Of a stretch of 64,000 bases of DNA, positions 8,419 through 18,182 are shown in pieces. The translations under genes were made by a program, and so were the position numbers. The DNA is from an uncultured Flavobacteriaceae bacterium (GTDB lineage Bacteria > Bacteroidota > Bacteroidia > Flavobacteriales > Flavobacteriaceae), in the NCBI GenBank assembly GCA_947495135.1, contig CANLXN010000002.1, positions 372,001 to 436,000 of the forward strand. Reading direction: 5' to 3'. The notes under the pieces were generated by a model. The model did not search any database. It was not told where the DNA came from and worked only from the letters and a program-made list of their open reading frames with translations. Each line of letters opens with the position of its first letter. Positions within the stretch are counted from its first letter, which is position 1.

Positions 8419-9715
8419 GGCTGGTGATTTTAAGTTGTTGGTCTTGTTGCTTTTGTTGCTTCTTAAACATCCAATAGTTCGTCGCAAAAAATCCAGCTCC
8501 TATGGCGACAAATAGGAGACCGCGTAACACAAATGAAATATCCGAATCGAAAAATCTGCATGCTACGAGTACGGTTATAATAAGGAGTCCGTAGTTGAGT
8601 ATACTAAACCTATTTTTACGCGCTCCAATTGCGATTGCAAATACTCCAAGTGCGAGGAGTAAAAGATTGGTAAGTATCATCGGAATTTCGGATCCTGTAA
8701 ACTTGAAAAAATAGATAGCGCCAAAGATTAAAAAGGCGTACTGAAATAAATTAAAAGGCATTAATCGTTTTTTCTGAAACAGGTATACCAATACCCCTAT
8801 CGCTACTAAAGCAAGAACAACGGTAACTAACGCTTCCTGTATATCAACAGCTATTGGGCTATAGCCGTCCCAGATCCATGAAAAACTAGCCAGCATTAAG
8901 ACGAAAATAGTTCCTACCGACCCAAGTAAAAGATAACCATTAACCCGCATTTTCTTATGAGTAAAAAATGGTAGTTTTCCTAAATTATAAAGAAGACCGA
9001 AGAAAACCACATACATTAGAAAACCAGTATTCTCGTTCCCAACAACAAACCCACCAAGGGAAATAATTACACTTACAGGAAGGAGCCAATGAAATAATCC
9101 AGTGAGGTTGTGATTGGGTTGGTTCTTCAACTGAACATAATAATGCGGAATTACCCAAGCGAATAATGGAATATACAACCATGGACTCGCATTATCAAAG
9201 TAACCTACGTTACAAGCATAGGCCGTTATAAAAATGAGATGTAATACGGTTGCTGCATGTGAACGGAGGAGATAGATAAGCGGTGCTGCTAAGATGATCC
9301 AAGACAATAAAAAAGACGGCATAGAGCCAGCGATATTGTAGATCTGACTTACCAATGCAATGCTTGAACCTATCGCAAAAAACAAAAAAGTAGCCGCACT
9401 TTCCTTCCACGCGGCACTTTTCTTCTTAAAAATGCAATAACCAACAGCAATTTGTCCAATTATCATTGGGATAAAAGCCCAGATAGTTTTGGTCGCACGA
9501 GAAAAATCGTCCCAATTATGAGCAAGGATCAAGATAAGGCCGAGTCCCACTAAAAGTGAGCCCAAGACGCCAAAAATAGCAAAAAGCTTATTGGGTCCTT
9601 TGGCTGCCACTAAGGTTTTGGCAGCGTAGTACTGTGATATATTTTGAGAGACTTCTTGGGAGATTACCTTCTCTTGAACCAGTTCAGATAGCTCTCTATT
9701 TATTTTTGAATTCAT
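8411..9715 (-). CDS. DUF2157 multispanning membrane protein
   Basis: The 434-residue protein begins with a soluble helical segment (SELVQEKVISQEVSQNISQYY) followed by about twelve hydrophobic helices; the first, near KLFAIFGVLGSLLVGLGLI and followed by AHNWDDFSR, carries the DUF2157 signature. Conserved WxxS/T and glycine-rich helices fill the rest. The function of the family is not established. It overlaps the downstream GDYXXLXY gene by 8 nt, a pairing widely seen in Gram-negative bacteria, suggesting the two proteins act together in the inner membrane. Confidence 0.9.
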   Translation of the reverse strand: MNSKINRELSELVQEKVISQEVSQNISQYYAAKTLVAAKGPNKLFAIFGVLGSLLVGLGLILILAHNWDDFSRATKTIWAFIPMIIGQIAVGYCIFKKKSAAWKESAATFLFFAIGSSIALVSQIYNIAGSMPSFLLSWIILAAPLIYLLRSHAATVLHLIFITAYACNVGYFDNASPWLYIPLFAWVIPHYYVQLKNQPNHNLTGLFHWLLPVSVIISLGGFVVGNENTGFLMYVVFFGLLYNLGKLPFFTHKKMRVNGYLLLGSVGTIFVLMLASFSWIWDGYSPIAVDIQEALVTVVLALVAIGVLVYLFQKKRLMPFNLFQYAFLIFGAIYFFKFTGSEIPMILTNLLLLALGVFAIAIGARKNRFSILNYGLLIITVLVACRFFDSDISFVLRGLLFVAIGAGFFATNYWMFKKQQKQQDQQLKITSHE

Positions 9716-9754
9716 ATTTAAAGGAGTTACGGTTTTACAAACAACCTAATTCAT

Positions 9755-9790
9755 AAAAGGAGTCTGCCTTAAAAAGACAGACTCCTTTAT
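9755..9790 (-). terminator. Terminator of the YiaA-like gene
   Basis: Read on the minus strand, AAAGGAGTCTG, an 11-nt loop and CAGACTCCTTTTAT form a perfect stem with a T tail just after the stop codon at 9793. Confidence 0.85.
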
Positions 9791-9792
9791 TT

Positions 9793-10272
9793 TTACTTCT
9801 TGTTTTGTTCTAAAAACTTAGTATCTCTGGTATTCTTTTGAACGGCCACGGCCGCAAATAGTGCCAGTGTAAAAGACATTCCGTAGAATCCTTTTTCGCT
9901 CAGTAGCATATCGGCATTCCATAAACCAATAATTAATAATAGGATGGATACAATAGTGGTGAACCAACTAATCCCATAATAGAGGTCGGTTACTGGTATT
10001 CCTTCCAGACGGTCACGTACACTTTTTTGTACCGAAACAACCGAGAAAAGTCCGAATAAAAGGATGGTAAAATAATACCCTTTTTCGTTGAGAAGCATCC
10101 CTGCGTTCCATAATCCGATACAGTAGGAAACCATCCCTATAAACAGTCCAGCCCATGAAGCCGATATAAAGGCGGGTGTAGGCTTACAATTAAACTTTTC
10201 TTTCGATTTCTGAATCTTTTCAATAAGCGGTGCATTGACCGGCTTCTTTTCTGATAACATTTGATTTTCCAT
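9793..10272 (-). CDS. YiaA/YiaB family inner membrane protein
   Basis: The 159-residue protein contains two copies of the YiaA/YiaB two-helix unit: [20 protein letters not shown] near residue 52 and [19 protein letters not shown] near residue 115, each followed by a helix ending in a VQKxxRD-type motif (VQKSVRD, VQKNTRD). The duplicated layout is that of E. coli YiaA, with a longer cytoplasmic N-terminus of about 35 residues. Four membrane helices are predicted. The cellular role of the family is not known. The gene stands alone with its own terminator. Confidence 0.88.
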   Translation of the reverse strand: MENQMLSEKKPVNAPLIEKIQKSKEKFNCKPTPAFISASWAGLFIGMVSYCIGLWNAGMLLNEKGYYFTILLFGLFSVVSVQKSVRDRLEGIPVTDLYYGISWFTTIVSILLLIIGLWNADMLLSEKGFYGMSFTLALFAAVAVQKNTRDTKFLEQNKK

Positions 10273-10433
10273 AATTTTTGTTTTGATGTTTTAACTTGAT
10301 GATGGTACAAATATGCGGTGGCTTACTCTCTTCTGAAATATTCAATTCTATAAATACTTACGATTTAATAATCGTATTTATAAATTTATAATTAATATCT
10401 ATTGACTATATTACACTCATAACTTACGATTAA

Positions 10434-11900
10434 ATGAATAACATATCCACCATTATTAGCACTTTTTCCGAAGAAGACAAGCGAGAATTTCTTGTATTTC
10501 TACAGAAAAAGAACCGCAGAGGTGATACTAAGAACACCGCTCTTTTCAAATTAATAGATGGGGGAAAGACCAAAAATCTAGATATAGCGCTCTATGGAAA
10601 ACCCTCCAAAAATGCCTACCACGCACTTAGCAAAAGGCTTCAAGACAGCTTGATCGATTTCGTAGCATCCAAAAGCTTTGCGAGAGAAACATCGGAGGAA
10701 ATGGAGATTTTCAAGTTTTTACTAGCTAGTAGAATCTTCTTCGAACATAGACAGTACAAAACAGCATTCAAAATATTAAATAAGGCAGAACGAATTGCCT
10801 TAAGGCTCGACTTGTACTCCATTCTGAATGAAATCTATCACACTAAAATTCAATACGCCCATCTACATAAGGACATTCATCTTCCCGAAGTAATCAAGGC
10901 ATCGGAAGAAAACAACAAGCGTTTTCAACAGGAACAACAACTCAATATGGCCTACGCAACCATAAAGTCTAAGTTAAGAACTAAGGTAAAAACGCCCATT
11001 AATGAGCTTATCACCAATGCCTTTTCAACTTTTGATATTGAGTTAGACAAAACACTTACCTATAAATCACTTTTTCAATTAATGAGTATCACTGCAACGG
11101 CTGCTCGCTTACAAAGTGATTATTATCAAGTGTCCCCTTTTATGCTCAGCATCTATCATCTTATTTCAGAAAAAAAAGAACTTGCAGACAAACACCTCTT
11201 CTATCATATTGAAATTCTCAATCTAATGGCCATGACACATTTTAGGAATAAGAACTTTGAGGCTTCCATGAAATTTTCAGAAAAAATGAAAGAGGAAATG
11301 CTCAAAAAGAACCGCTTGTACTACAATAGATTTAGGGAAAAGCTCACCACTATTGAGGCCTTGAATGCAAATTACACCAACAATGCAGCTCTTGCAATCG
11401 ACAAACTGCAATCCTATCCTAGCGAATCTTTGGACATTGAACTTACGTTGGTGATGAGTTTGTTTCAACAAAGGGAATTTAGCGATGCCTACCAATTGAT
11501 ACGCAATATGTATCACAGCGATCAATGGTACGAACGAAAAGCGGGATGGATTTGGGTTTTGAAGAAGAACATCATTGAAATCCTTTTGCTCATCGAATTA
11601 GACAAGTTAGATTTGGTCCTTTCCCGACTTCAGAGTTTTAAAAACAAATTTTCAAAACGCCTAAAAGAATTAGGAGAAACACGAGTAATCAATTTTATGC
11701 AGCTGGTTTCTTATTATTACGAACACCCAGACGAGGTAACGTCTAACATATTTAAAGAAAAGGTTGAAAAGTCTTTTGAATGGGTTGGCCCTGAGCGAGA
11801 AGATGTTTTTGTAATGAGTTTTTATGCTTGGCTAAAAGCGAAGATGCAAGGACGAGATCTTTACGAAACTACTTTAGATTTGGTACGGCAAACAAAATAG
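10434..11900 (+). CDS. Helical repeat (TPR-like) protein of unknown function
   Basis: The 488-residue protein has no signal peptide or membrane helix and appears entirely alpha-helical. It starts with a small domain (STFSEEDKREFLVFLQKKNRR) and continues with paired amphipathic helices such as EHRQYKTAFKILNKAERIAL and FRNKNFEASMKFSEKMKEEM that resemble TPR units without the strict consensus. I recognise it as a type of flavobacterial cytoplasmic protein of unknown function; a scaffold or protein-binding role is an inference. The upstream 160 bases are very AT-rich. It converges on a minus-strand gene across an inverted repeat. Confidence 0.75.
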   Translation: MNNISTIISTFSEEDKREFLVFLQKKNRRGDTKNTALFKLIDGGKTKNLDIALYGKPSKNAYHALSKRLQDSLIDFVASKSFARETSEEMEIFKFLLASRIFFEHRQYKTAFKILNKAERIALRLDLYSILNEIYHTKIQYAHLHKDIHLPEVIKASEENNKRFQQEQQLNMAYATIKSKLRTKVKTPINELITNAFSTFDIELDKTLTYKSLFQLMSITATAARLQSDYYQVSPFMLSIYHLISEKKELADKHLFYHIEILNLMAMTHFRNKNFEASMKFSEKMKEEMLKKNRLYYNRFREKLTTIEALNANYTNNAALAIDKLQSYPSESLDIELTLVMSLFQQREFSDAYQLIRNMYHSDQWYERKAGWIWVLKKNIIEILLLIELDKLDLVLSRLQSFKNKFSKRLKELGETRVINFMQLVSYYYEHPDEVTSNIFKEKVEKSFEWVGPEREDVFVMSFYAWLKAKMQGRDLYETTLDLVRQTK

Positions 11901-11957
11901 AAACGGATAACCAACTCTCGGTTGAGAGAAGCATTCTATATCCTACTATTCAAAAGA

Positions 11958-12028
11958 AAATACCGCCCACACGCTCCTCCATTTGGCTTCGGGGATCGAC
12001 ATCTCTGCCGATGGCGTGGGCGGTATTT
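11958..12028. repeat. Inverted repeat element between convergent genes
   Basis: AAATACCGCCCAC at 11958-11970 and GTGGGCGGTATTT at 12016-12028 are perfect 13-bp complements separated by 45 nt. The spacer contains ATCG/CGAT and is more GC-rich than the surroundings. No T-run follows closely, so it is not a standard terminator, although it lies where one is expected; a small non-coding repeat is the alternative. Confidence 0.6.
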
Positions 12029-12125
12029 CACCAACCTAAACTATTTGTCTTTTAAAAGTAAGATCGATTTAAGTGTTTTCAAAACAATGAAGGTCTCACT
12101 TTATAAAGCACGACTTTTTTAGCAT

Positions 12126-13430
12126 TTACTCTCCTACTTTACTCAAAAATTCCACATCATTTTCTACTGTTAACAACAATACACTCGTTGCTGTACAAAA
12201 CACTGGACTGGTAATACAATGATGACCATTCCAGCTTCCATCTTCATTTTGAATTTTTAAAATACGGCCGCTCATATCGTCATACCATTTCTTCCAATCC
12301 TTATCTTGATTTACCACAAGCGACTCTCCCGTCTGTAAGAAACTCAAGAATTCTTCTCCTCCATTATTTCCAAATCCGTTTAACACATCGGCTTTTTGGG
12401 CCTGATTTTTAGCAGACTCATAAATACCGAAACTCGTGTTGTATTCTGCCGCCGCATCATCGCTATATCCAATTTTTTTCAAAGTAGAAGCCGAAACAGT
12501 CGCATCTGGAGCTAACGTACCATTGCGTTTTGCCTCACTAATATCTTCTTTTACCTTTCTGGCATCCTTTGCACTAGCACGAACACTATTACTAATAGCG
12601 TATAACATCACTCCTGCTCCATCTTCCGTTTTCACACTTCCACTTGCTGCATCGTAATTTCCTTTTTGGTAATTTTTACTACGCTCTATTACTTCTTCTT
12701 CCACATCTGCGCCTACTGCCTGTGCTGCTTCCAAAGCACTTGTCGCCAATCCGCTTTGTAAAACACCTGCCCAACCAGCTCCTTTTTGCCTTCCTTGTGC
12801 ATCGGTACCAGTTTCAATTTTAGAAACGCAAATATCTAAACACCGTATTACTCGCTTCTTGTTAACACCTTTTAAATTTCGATCTACCAAATTGGACAGA
12901 ACCTGCGCTGTAAGAACCGCATCAATGTTCTCCCCTAACTTTCGTTGTATTTGGGTCCCTCTTACATCTGTGATATAAGGAGCGTCCACAGGAGTATTTT
13001 CCACTGTTTCTAACAAATAATTAATGGCATTTTTGAGATTTTCGGAATGTGCTCCTTTTTTCAAAGTGGTACCACTTCTTAGCAAGGCCTGTATCACCAT
13101 CGAAGTTGTTGCAGGATCTGCTTTTACTTGATGTGGATCTTTGATATGTTGTGCACTATGACTGCCAGCTCCATATCCCCCGTTGGGAAGTTGAGCTTGA
13201 CTTAACCAAACGAGTCCGTCACGAACAGACATGTTAAGGTTTTCACCATTCTTAAACTCACTAAAATTGGTAGAAGCTTGTTCTCCCATAACCGTCATAA
13301 ATACACAGCCATCAATAGGCTCTAATACACGTCTTGTTTCTGCATAATCTTTAGGCTCCTCCATTTGTACAGAAAACCAAAATCCGGCAAACAAAACAGG
13401 TAAGGTCAATAATAACATCTTATTTTTCAT
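12126..13430 (-). CDS. Prenyltransferase/squalene oxidase-repeat envelope protein
   Basis: I start the 434-residue protein at the ATG at 13430 (MKNKMLLLTLPVLFAGFWF); the longer frame would use a TTG. An N-terminal hydrophobic helix exports or anchors it. Repeats of the alpha-toroid type are visible: residues near WLSQAQLPNGGYGAGSH and, at the end, ILKIQNEDGSWNGHHCITSPVFCTATSVLLL, matching the QxxDGSW...cxTaxxLLxL pattern of terpenoid cyclase, prenyltransferase and complement-like repeats. No catalytic Asp-rich motif of cyclases is evident, so a binding or scaffold role on the cell surface is more likely than terpene chemistry. It stands alone. Confidence 0.75.
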   Translation of the reverse strand: MKNKMLLLTLPVLFAGFWFSVQMEEPKDYAETRRVLEPIDGCVFMTVMGEQASTNFSEFKNGENLNMSVRDGLVWLSQAQLPNGGYGAGSHSAQHIKDPHQVKADPATTSMVIQALLRSGTTLKKGAHSENLKNAINYLLETVENTPVDAPYITDVRGTQIQRKLGENIDAVLTAQVLSNLVDRNLKGVNKKRVIRCLDICVSKIETGTDAQGRQKGAGWAGVLQSGLATSALEAAQAVGADVEEEVIERSKNYQKGNYDAASGSVKTEDGAGVMLYAISNSVRASAKDARKVKEDISEAKRNGTLAPDATVSASTLKKIGYSDDAAAEYNTSFGIYESAKNQAQKADVLNGFGNNGGEEFLSFLQTGESLVVNQDKDWKKWYDDMSGRILKIQNEDGSWNGHHCITSPVFCTATSVLLLTVENDVEFLSKVGE

Positions 13431-13655
13431 ACTATTTGATTTTATAATTCGGTTCAAATGTACTGGCGAAGACTAATTCAAAAAACCACCAATGAGGGAA
13501 TGACACCTTTTGTTGAGGGAAGCGCTTTTTTTTAACAAGACGAACTGCAAAATGAGGTTTACATCAATTCTACCTTAACAGAAGTTTAAGGGATCATCCA
13601 TTAAACTATTCAATTAATTAGACGTCATAGTGTTATAAATCTTAAAAATACAAAT

Positions 13656-14102
13656 ATGAGAAATGTAGTAATAATTGCCCTTTTGCTCATTGGATTTGGA
13701 TTCCAAGCGAACGCCCAAAGACATGACAAAAGAGGAGACCGTAAAGAAATGCGCGAAAAAATGCAAGACCTAACTGTTGAACAACGAGCAGAACTTAAAA
13801 CAAAGCGAATGACTTTGCACTTAGATCTCACAGAGAAACAGCAGACTGAAATTCAAAAACTCCATTTGGAAATGGAAACAGCGAAAACCGCAAAAAGAGC
13901 TGAAAGAGCTGAAAATAAGGAGAGAAAAGAACTGTCAAGCGAAGAACGCTTTAATAGATTAAATGAACATCTCGACGCTAAAATTGCAACCAAAAAGAAA
14001 TTGCAATCCATTCTAACAAAAGAGCAATTTGCAAAATTTCAAGAAAAAGTTGAGAAGAGAGGTGACCGTAAAAAAAGGAATGCAGAACGTAGAAGGAAGT
14101 AA
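13656..14102 (+). CDS. Periplasmic Spy/CpxP-like protein
   Basis: The 148-residue protein has a signal peptide cleaved after ANAQ and then a highly charged, all-helical mature part rich in Lys, Arg and Glu. The pattern LDLTEKQQTEIQKLHLEM and, later, LQSILTKEQFAKFQEK gives two LTxxQ-type segments, as in Spy/CpxP chaperone-like proteins and many Bacteroidota relatives. A role in periplasmic protein folding or envelope stress is inferred only from that resemblance. A second small Spy-like gene follows 75 nt downstream on the same strand. Confidence 0.75.
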   Translation: MRNVVIIALLLIGFGFQANAQRHDKRGDRKEMREKMQDLTVEQRAELKTKRMTLHLDLTEKQQTEIQKLHLEMETAKTAKRAERAENKERKELSSEERFNRLNEHLDAKIATKKKLQSILTKEQFAKFQEKVEKRGDRKKRNAERRRK

Positions 14103-14177
14103 TTATAATTGTGGCTCAGTTTTTGGTTATTTATAGGTAAATTAGTTACATTAGTGACCTAAATAAATTGTAAAAAC

Positions 14178-14519
14178 ATGAAAAATATTTTTAAAGTTAT
14201 CGCTATGTCTTTTGTCATGCTTGCAGGAATTGGCTCAATGAATGCCCAAGACCTTAAGCAAGATCAAGACAGACCTGAAGTAATTGCAAAGCAACAAGTT
14301 TCAGATTTGAACGACGCTTTACAACTTTCAGGAGATCAGCAGAGAACTATTTTTAGAGCCTTGGTAAGCAAAGCATCTAATTATAAGAAGCATGTAGATG
14401 GCAAAAGTGCATCAGACCCAACTGTGATCGCCAACAAAAAGAAGTTTGATGATGTTCACAATAAGATCATGAAAAAAACCTTAACTGCTGAGCAGTACAA
14501 GAAATGGCAAGCAATGTAA
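14178..14519 (+). CDS. Small secreted Spy-like helical protein
   Basis: The 113-residue protein has a signal peptide (cleavage after SMNAQ) and a short helical mature domain. It contains LNDALQLSGDQQRTIFRAL and ends with KTLTAEQYKKWQAM, the same LTxxQ..k style as the gene upstream, so the two are probably diverged relatives and may share a transcript. It is followed by a clear hairpin terminator. The function is unknown; envelope stress is a guess from family resemblance. Confidence 0.7.
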   Translation: MKNIFKVIAMSFVMLAGIGSMNAQDLKQDQDRPEVIAKQQVSDLNDALQLSGDQQRTIFRALVSKASNYKKHVDGKSASDPTVIANKKKFDDVHNKIMKKTLTAEQYKKWQAM

Positions 14520-14541
14520 TAATTGCATTTCATTAGATATC

Positions 14542-14570
14542 AAAAAGGCTCCCAATTGGGAGCCTTTTTA
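14542..14570. terminator. Bidirectional terminator
   Basis: AAAAAGGCTCCCAATTGGGAGCCTTTTT is a perfect palindrome between the convergent Spy-like gene and hemL. Confidence 0.9.
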
Positions 14571-14571
14571 G

Positions 14572-15861
14572 TTATAATTGTTTTGACACTTTTCTACAGG
14601 CTTCTATGGTCTTGTCAAGGTCTTCAAAAGTGAGCGCATCACTCAAAAACCAAGTTTCGTAGGCGCTAGGTGCAATATAAATTCCTTCAGCCAACATCCC
14701 ATGGAAGAACTTTTTAAATGGATCCCCAGCAGCTGCTTTCGCCGCGGTATCAAAATTGATTACTCGAGTGTCACCAAAATGAATAGAGATCATAGATCCA
14801 ATTCTGTTAATGGTATGAGAAACACCGTTCTCATTTAATGCTTTTTCTAGACCTTCATGAAGATAGGCTGTTTTTTTAGCAAGGGATTCGAAAATCTCTG
14901 GCCTATTATTCAGTTCGGTAAGCATTGCTAATCCGGCAGCCATTGCTAACGGATTTCCACTTAAGGTTCCTGCCTGATAAACAGGTCCTAAAGGAGCAAG
15001 ATGATTCATAATTTCTTCCCTAGCAGCAAACGCACCAACTGGTAAACCGCCACCAATCACCTTACCAAAAGTTATGATATCGGCATTTACACCCAATAAT
15101 TCCTGCACTCCTCCTTTCGCTAATCTAAAGCCTGTCATCACCTCATCAAAAACAAGTAGAATTTGATTCGCATCGCACAGCTGCCTCAGTCCTTGAAGAA
15201 ATCCTTCGGCTGGAGGGATACAACCCATATTGCCAGCAACTGGCTCTATGATAATACAGGCAATCTCATCCTTATTTTCGTCTATAAGTCTGGAAACATT
15301 CTCCAAATTGTTGTAATCTGCTAGCAAGGTATCTTTTGCGGTACCTGCAGTGACGCCCGGACTATTGGGAGTTCCAAAAGTTACCGCACCGCTTCCTGCT
15401 TGTATCAAAAACGAATCGCTATGACCGTGATAGCAGCCCGCAAATTTTATAATCTTATCTTTTCCTGTAAAACCTCTCGCCAGTCTCACCGCACTCATAC
15501 ATGCTTCGGTGCCACTATTTACAAATCGTATCTTATCTATATTTGGAACCATAGAAACTGCCAATGCCGCAATTTCGGTTTCAATTTGAGTGGGCATCCC
15601 AAAAGAAGTTCCTTTTTTGGATTTATCTATAATCGCATTCACCACGGGCTCATAAGCATGACCAAGAATCATTGGACCCCACGAATTAATGTAGTCTATA
15701 AGTTTATTTCCGTCTACATCGTAGAGGTAAGCTCCTTTTGCTTTTTCAACAAAAATTGGATCTCCACCAACTGCTTTAAAAGCCCGCACAGGAGAATTAA
15801 CTCCCCCAGGAATTACTTTTTGCGCCTCACTAAATAAGGCACTACTTCTTTTGTAAATCAT
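14572..15861 (-). CDS. hemL: Glutamate-1-semialdehyde 2,1-aminomutase
   Basis: This PLP enzyme converts glutamate-1-semialdehyde to 5-aminolevulinate, the committed C5-pathway precursor of haem. The 429-residue length is standard. Visible family features are the N-terminal [13 protein letters not shown], the substrate region [29 protein letters not shown], the PLP-binding FDEVMTGFR and the Schiff-base lysine in [16 protein letters not shown]. It is followed directly by a bidirectional terminator and preceded by a glucosaminidase gene 9 nt upstream on the same strand, so it is probably the last gene of a three-gene transcript with unrelated functions. Confidence 0.97.
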   Translation of the reverse strand: MIYKRSSALFSEAQKVIPGGVNSPVRAFKAVGGDPIFVEKAKGAYLYDVDGNKLIDYINSWGPMILGHAYEPVVNAIIDKSKKGTSFGMPTQIETEIAALAVSMVPNIDKIRFVNSGTEACMSAVRLARGFTGKDKIIKFAGCYHGHSDSFLIQAGSGAVTFGTPNSPGVTAGTAKDTLLADYNNLENVSRLIDENKDEIACIIIEPVAGNMGCIPPAEGFLQGLRQLCDANQILLVFDEVMTGFRLAKGGVQELLGVNADIITFGKVIGGGLPVGAFAAREEIMNHLAPLGPVYQAGTLSGNPLAMAAGLAMLTELNNRPEIFESLAKKTAYLHEGLEKALNENGVSHTINRIGSMISIHFGDTRVINFDTAAKAAAGDPFKKFFHGMLAEGIYIAPSAYETWFLSDALTFEDLDKTIEACRKVSKQL

Positions 15862-15870
15862 TTCTGAAAA

Positions 15871-16722
15871 TTAACGTCTTTTTACCGAATGCAAATATAA
15901 TACTTGACCAATTGAAATATCGTTCGATTGCAGGCCATTGTATTCTTTTAACGTTTCTACACTCATATTATGCCTACGCGCAATACTATATAAGGTATCT
16001 CCTCTGGCAACAGTATAGGTATTAATCTTAGAATCGTCTGAGCTAATAACGGCTGCAGCACCTCCCAATACTTCTTTGTCAAATCGGGTTAGATCATAAC
16101 GCTCCACAATACTAATAAGTTTATTCGGATATTTAGGATCCGTAGCATAACCTGCTTTTTTGAGCCCCTTTGCCCAACCTTTGTAATCATCTTTTTTAAG
16201 TTGAAAAAGGCCTTGATACCGACTTCTTTGCGTTAAAAACAACGAGTGATCTCTAAAAGAATACTTTGGATCTTTATATTTTCTGAAACATTCTCCCTTT
16301 TCATCATCGTCATGATAAACCCGCTCGCCAGTCCAAGTAGTATGACATTTGATTCCGAAATGATTCATCGCCTTACGAGTAAGCTCTCCCTTTCCAGCTC
16401 CACTTTCAAGAATGCCTTGCGCGAGCGTTATACTCGCTGGAATCCCATATTGTAGCATTTCATCTTTTGCAATCGCACTATAATTATTAATATAGGTAGA
16501 TACCGTTTCCGCATACGTGGCATTTTTTGGCGGATTAACAACCGTTTTCGTTTCTGTAGTTGTGGTTGTTGTATTTGCAGTAGAGTTTTTATTTGTTTCC
16601 TTCGGAATAACCACTCGCTCGGTTTTCGATGTTTTATTTGAAGAAACCAGTCTTTTTTTCGACTTACAACTTGTTAACAGCAAGCAGGAAATACAAAGCA
16701 CGATACATATTCTTGACACCAT
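15871..16722 (-). CDS. Lipoprotein N-acetylglucosaminidase with LysM domain
   Basis: The 283-residue protein has a lipobox LLTSC (Cys19), a Thr-rich linker of about 50 residues, a glucosaminidase domain (about 75-220) with the catalytic-glutamate region SITLAQGILESGAGKGEL and HFGIKCH, and a C-terminal LysM domain (YTVARGDTLYSIARRHNMS). It should be anchored in the outer membrane facing the periplasm and cleave peptidoglycan glycan strands, for example in cell growth or division. One base separates it from the upstream desulfhydrase gene and 9 nt from hemL downstream, so all three are probably co-transcribed. Confidence 0.92.
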   Translation of the reverse strand: MVSRICIVLCISCLLLTSCKSKKRLVSSNKTSKTERVVIPKETNKNSTANTTTTTTETKTVVNPPKNATYAETVSTYINNYSAIAKDEMLQYGIPASITLAQGILESGAGKGELTRKAMNHFGIKCHTTWTGERVYHDDDEKGECFRKYKDPKYSFRDHSLFLTQRSRYQGLFQLKKDDYKGWAKGLKKAGYATDPKYPNKLISIVERYDLTRFDKEVLGGAAAVISSDDSKINTYTVARGDTLYSIARRHNMSVETLKEYNGLQSNDISIGQVLYLHSVKRR

Positions 16723-16723
16723 A

Positions 16724-17644
16724 TTACTTATTAATTTGAGGTAAATTTTTATTTTTCAATTTTTGGTTCATACCGTCGATTCCCTGAAGACCTCCCGTAT
16801 GAATTGCTAAAATACGCGAATTTTCTTTCAATTTTTTGCTCTTCATCATATCGAATAGACCAAACATCATCTTTCCAGTATAAACGGGATCCAATGGAAT
16901 TCCGCTTCTTGCATGAAATTCGTTTATAAAACGCACAAGATCCTCATCTATTTTAGCATATCCACCAAAACAATAGGCATCTGTTAATTGAAAGTTCGTT
17001 TTAGGAGTATATTTTTCTATTTCTGAAATTTGAAAAGCACCTTTCAGTGCTGAAAAACCTAGTACCGTTTGATGCATCTCCGACGCTTTGATTATCCCAG
17101 ATATGGTTCCGCCAGTTCCAACACAGGTAGAAATATAATCGAAAGAGGCTGTATGTACCGAAAGCATCTCCTCACATCCCCTCACTGCAAGTTGATTGGT
17201 GCCTCCTTCAGGAATTAAATAGAAGCTTCCAAAGAGTTCTTTTAACCGTTTCTGAAACGAAGCTTCCATTTTGCTCCTGTAGATGGACCTGCTCACAAAA
17301 TGTAACTTCATTCCGCAAGATACTGCAAAGGCCAAAGTGGGATTAGTAGTTATCTGCGACGCTAATTCTTCACCCCTTATCACGCCAATTGTTTTAAAAC
17401 CTTGCTGTTTACCGGCTGCAGCTACCGCCGCAATATGGTTGGAATAGGCTCCACCAAAAGTTAGAATAGTGGACATCTCAAGCCTGGAGGCTTCTAAAAA
17501 ATTGTATTTGAGCTTTCTGAATTTATTCCCAGAAACAAACGGATGAATCTCATCTTCTCGGAGCATAGAAACGGAATAAGAGCCTAATTCAAATTTTTTA
17601 GAGTCTAAGGGTTGAATTTTTGTTAAAGTTTCAGAAGAAAACAA
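16724..17644 (-). CDS. ACC deaminase/D-cysteine desulfhydrase family PLP enzyme
   Basis: The 306-residue protein belongs to the fold-type II PLP family of 1-aminocyclopropane-1-carboxylate deaminases and D-cysteine desulfhydrases. The PLP lysine is in SGNKFRKLKYN, the cofactor loop in GGAYSNHIAAVAAAG, and the phosphate-binding glycine loop in CVGTGGTISG. The start appears to be TTG at 17644, since no in-frame ATG precedes the conserved core and stop codons close the frame shortly upstream. D-cysteine desulfhydration is the more likely activity in a bacterium without plant association, but substrate cannot be fixed from sequence. It probably heads a transcript with the glucosaminidase and hemL genes. 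Confidence 0.85.
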   Translation of the reverse strand: MFSSETLTKIQPLDSKKFELGSYSVSMLREDEIHPFVSGNKFRKLKYNFLEASRLEMSTILTFGGAYSNHIAAVAAAGKQQGFKTIGVIRGEELASQITTNPTLAFAVSCGMKLHFVSRSIYRSKMEASFQKRLKELFGSFYLIPEGGTNQLAVRGCEEMLSVHTASFDYISTCVGTGGTISGIIKASEMHQTVLGFSALKGAFQISEIEKYTPKTNFQLTDAYCFGGYAKIDEDLVRFINEFHARSGIPLDPVYTGKMMFGLFDMMKSKKLKENSRILAIHTGGLQGIDGMNQKLKNKNLPQINK

Positions 17645-18108
17645 AAGAGCACAGATTTAAGTAAGTAAAGATACCGCTCTTTCTGTTTTTATTGAATAGG
17701 TAGCGAAAAATGAATACAATTTTCTTTGAAACACCCCTCCAGCGGTTAGCCCTCTAGGAAATACACCACACAAAATGTAAACGTTCAACTAGACAACCAG
17801 AGAAGAAAAAGGAAAATATATTCATAGAAATTAAAATTTTGTAAGAAAATTCTACTTTTTTCTGATCCTGAACCCTTTGCAAATTCCTGCAAAAATCACA
17901 AAAAATCACAAAATGCTGATTATGAGTATTTTAAATAGCTTAGACGAAAAATTAGAATTTTTGAGAGTTAAAGTCAAGAAAAATTAACATCAACATTAGA
18001 AGCTTCGACTTATTTCGCATAAACCACTGTAAATCAATTATATAAATGAGTTTTTAAAAGAAAGAAAAACATTTGTTCAAAACTAAAATGTGCATTTCAT
18101 CGAAAATA
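17645..18108. other. AT-rich gene-free interval
   Basis: This stretch lies between two divergent genes and contains no plausible reading frame. A 10-bp exact tandem repeat (AAAAATCACA) lies at 17891-17910. Otherwise only AT-rich sequence is seen before the promoter at 18109-18141. Confidence 0.6.
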
Positions 18109-18141
18109 TTTGTTTTTAAACGAACTTTATTACTAGTTTTG
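18109..18141 (+). promoter_or_regulatory. Bacteroidota-type promoter of the first fibre-like gene
   Basis: TTTG at 18109-18112, a 21-nt spacer and TAGTTTTG at 18134-18141 match the -33/-7 consensus. Transcription would begin near 18148, which favours the ATG at 18183 over the ATG at 18156. Confidence 0.7.
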
Positions 18142-18182
18142 TAAGGAATTTACTATTGTATTTTCCCCCAAATTACAAGATT

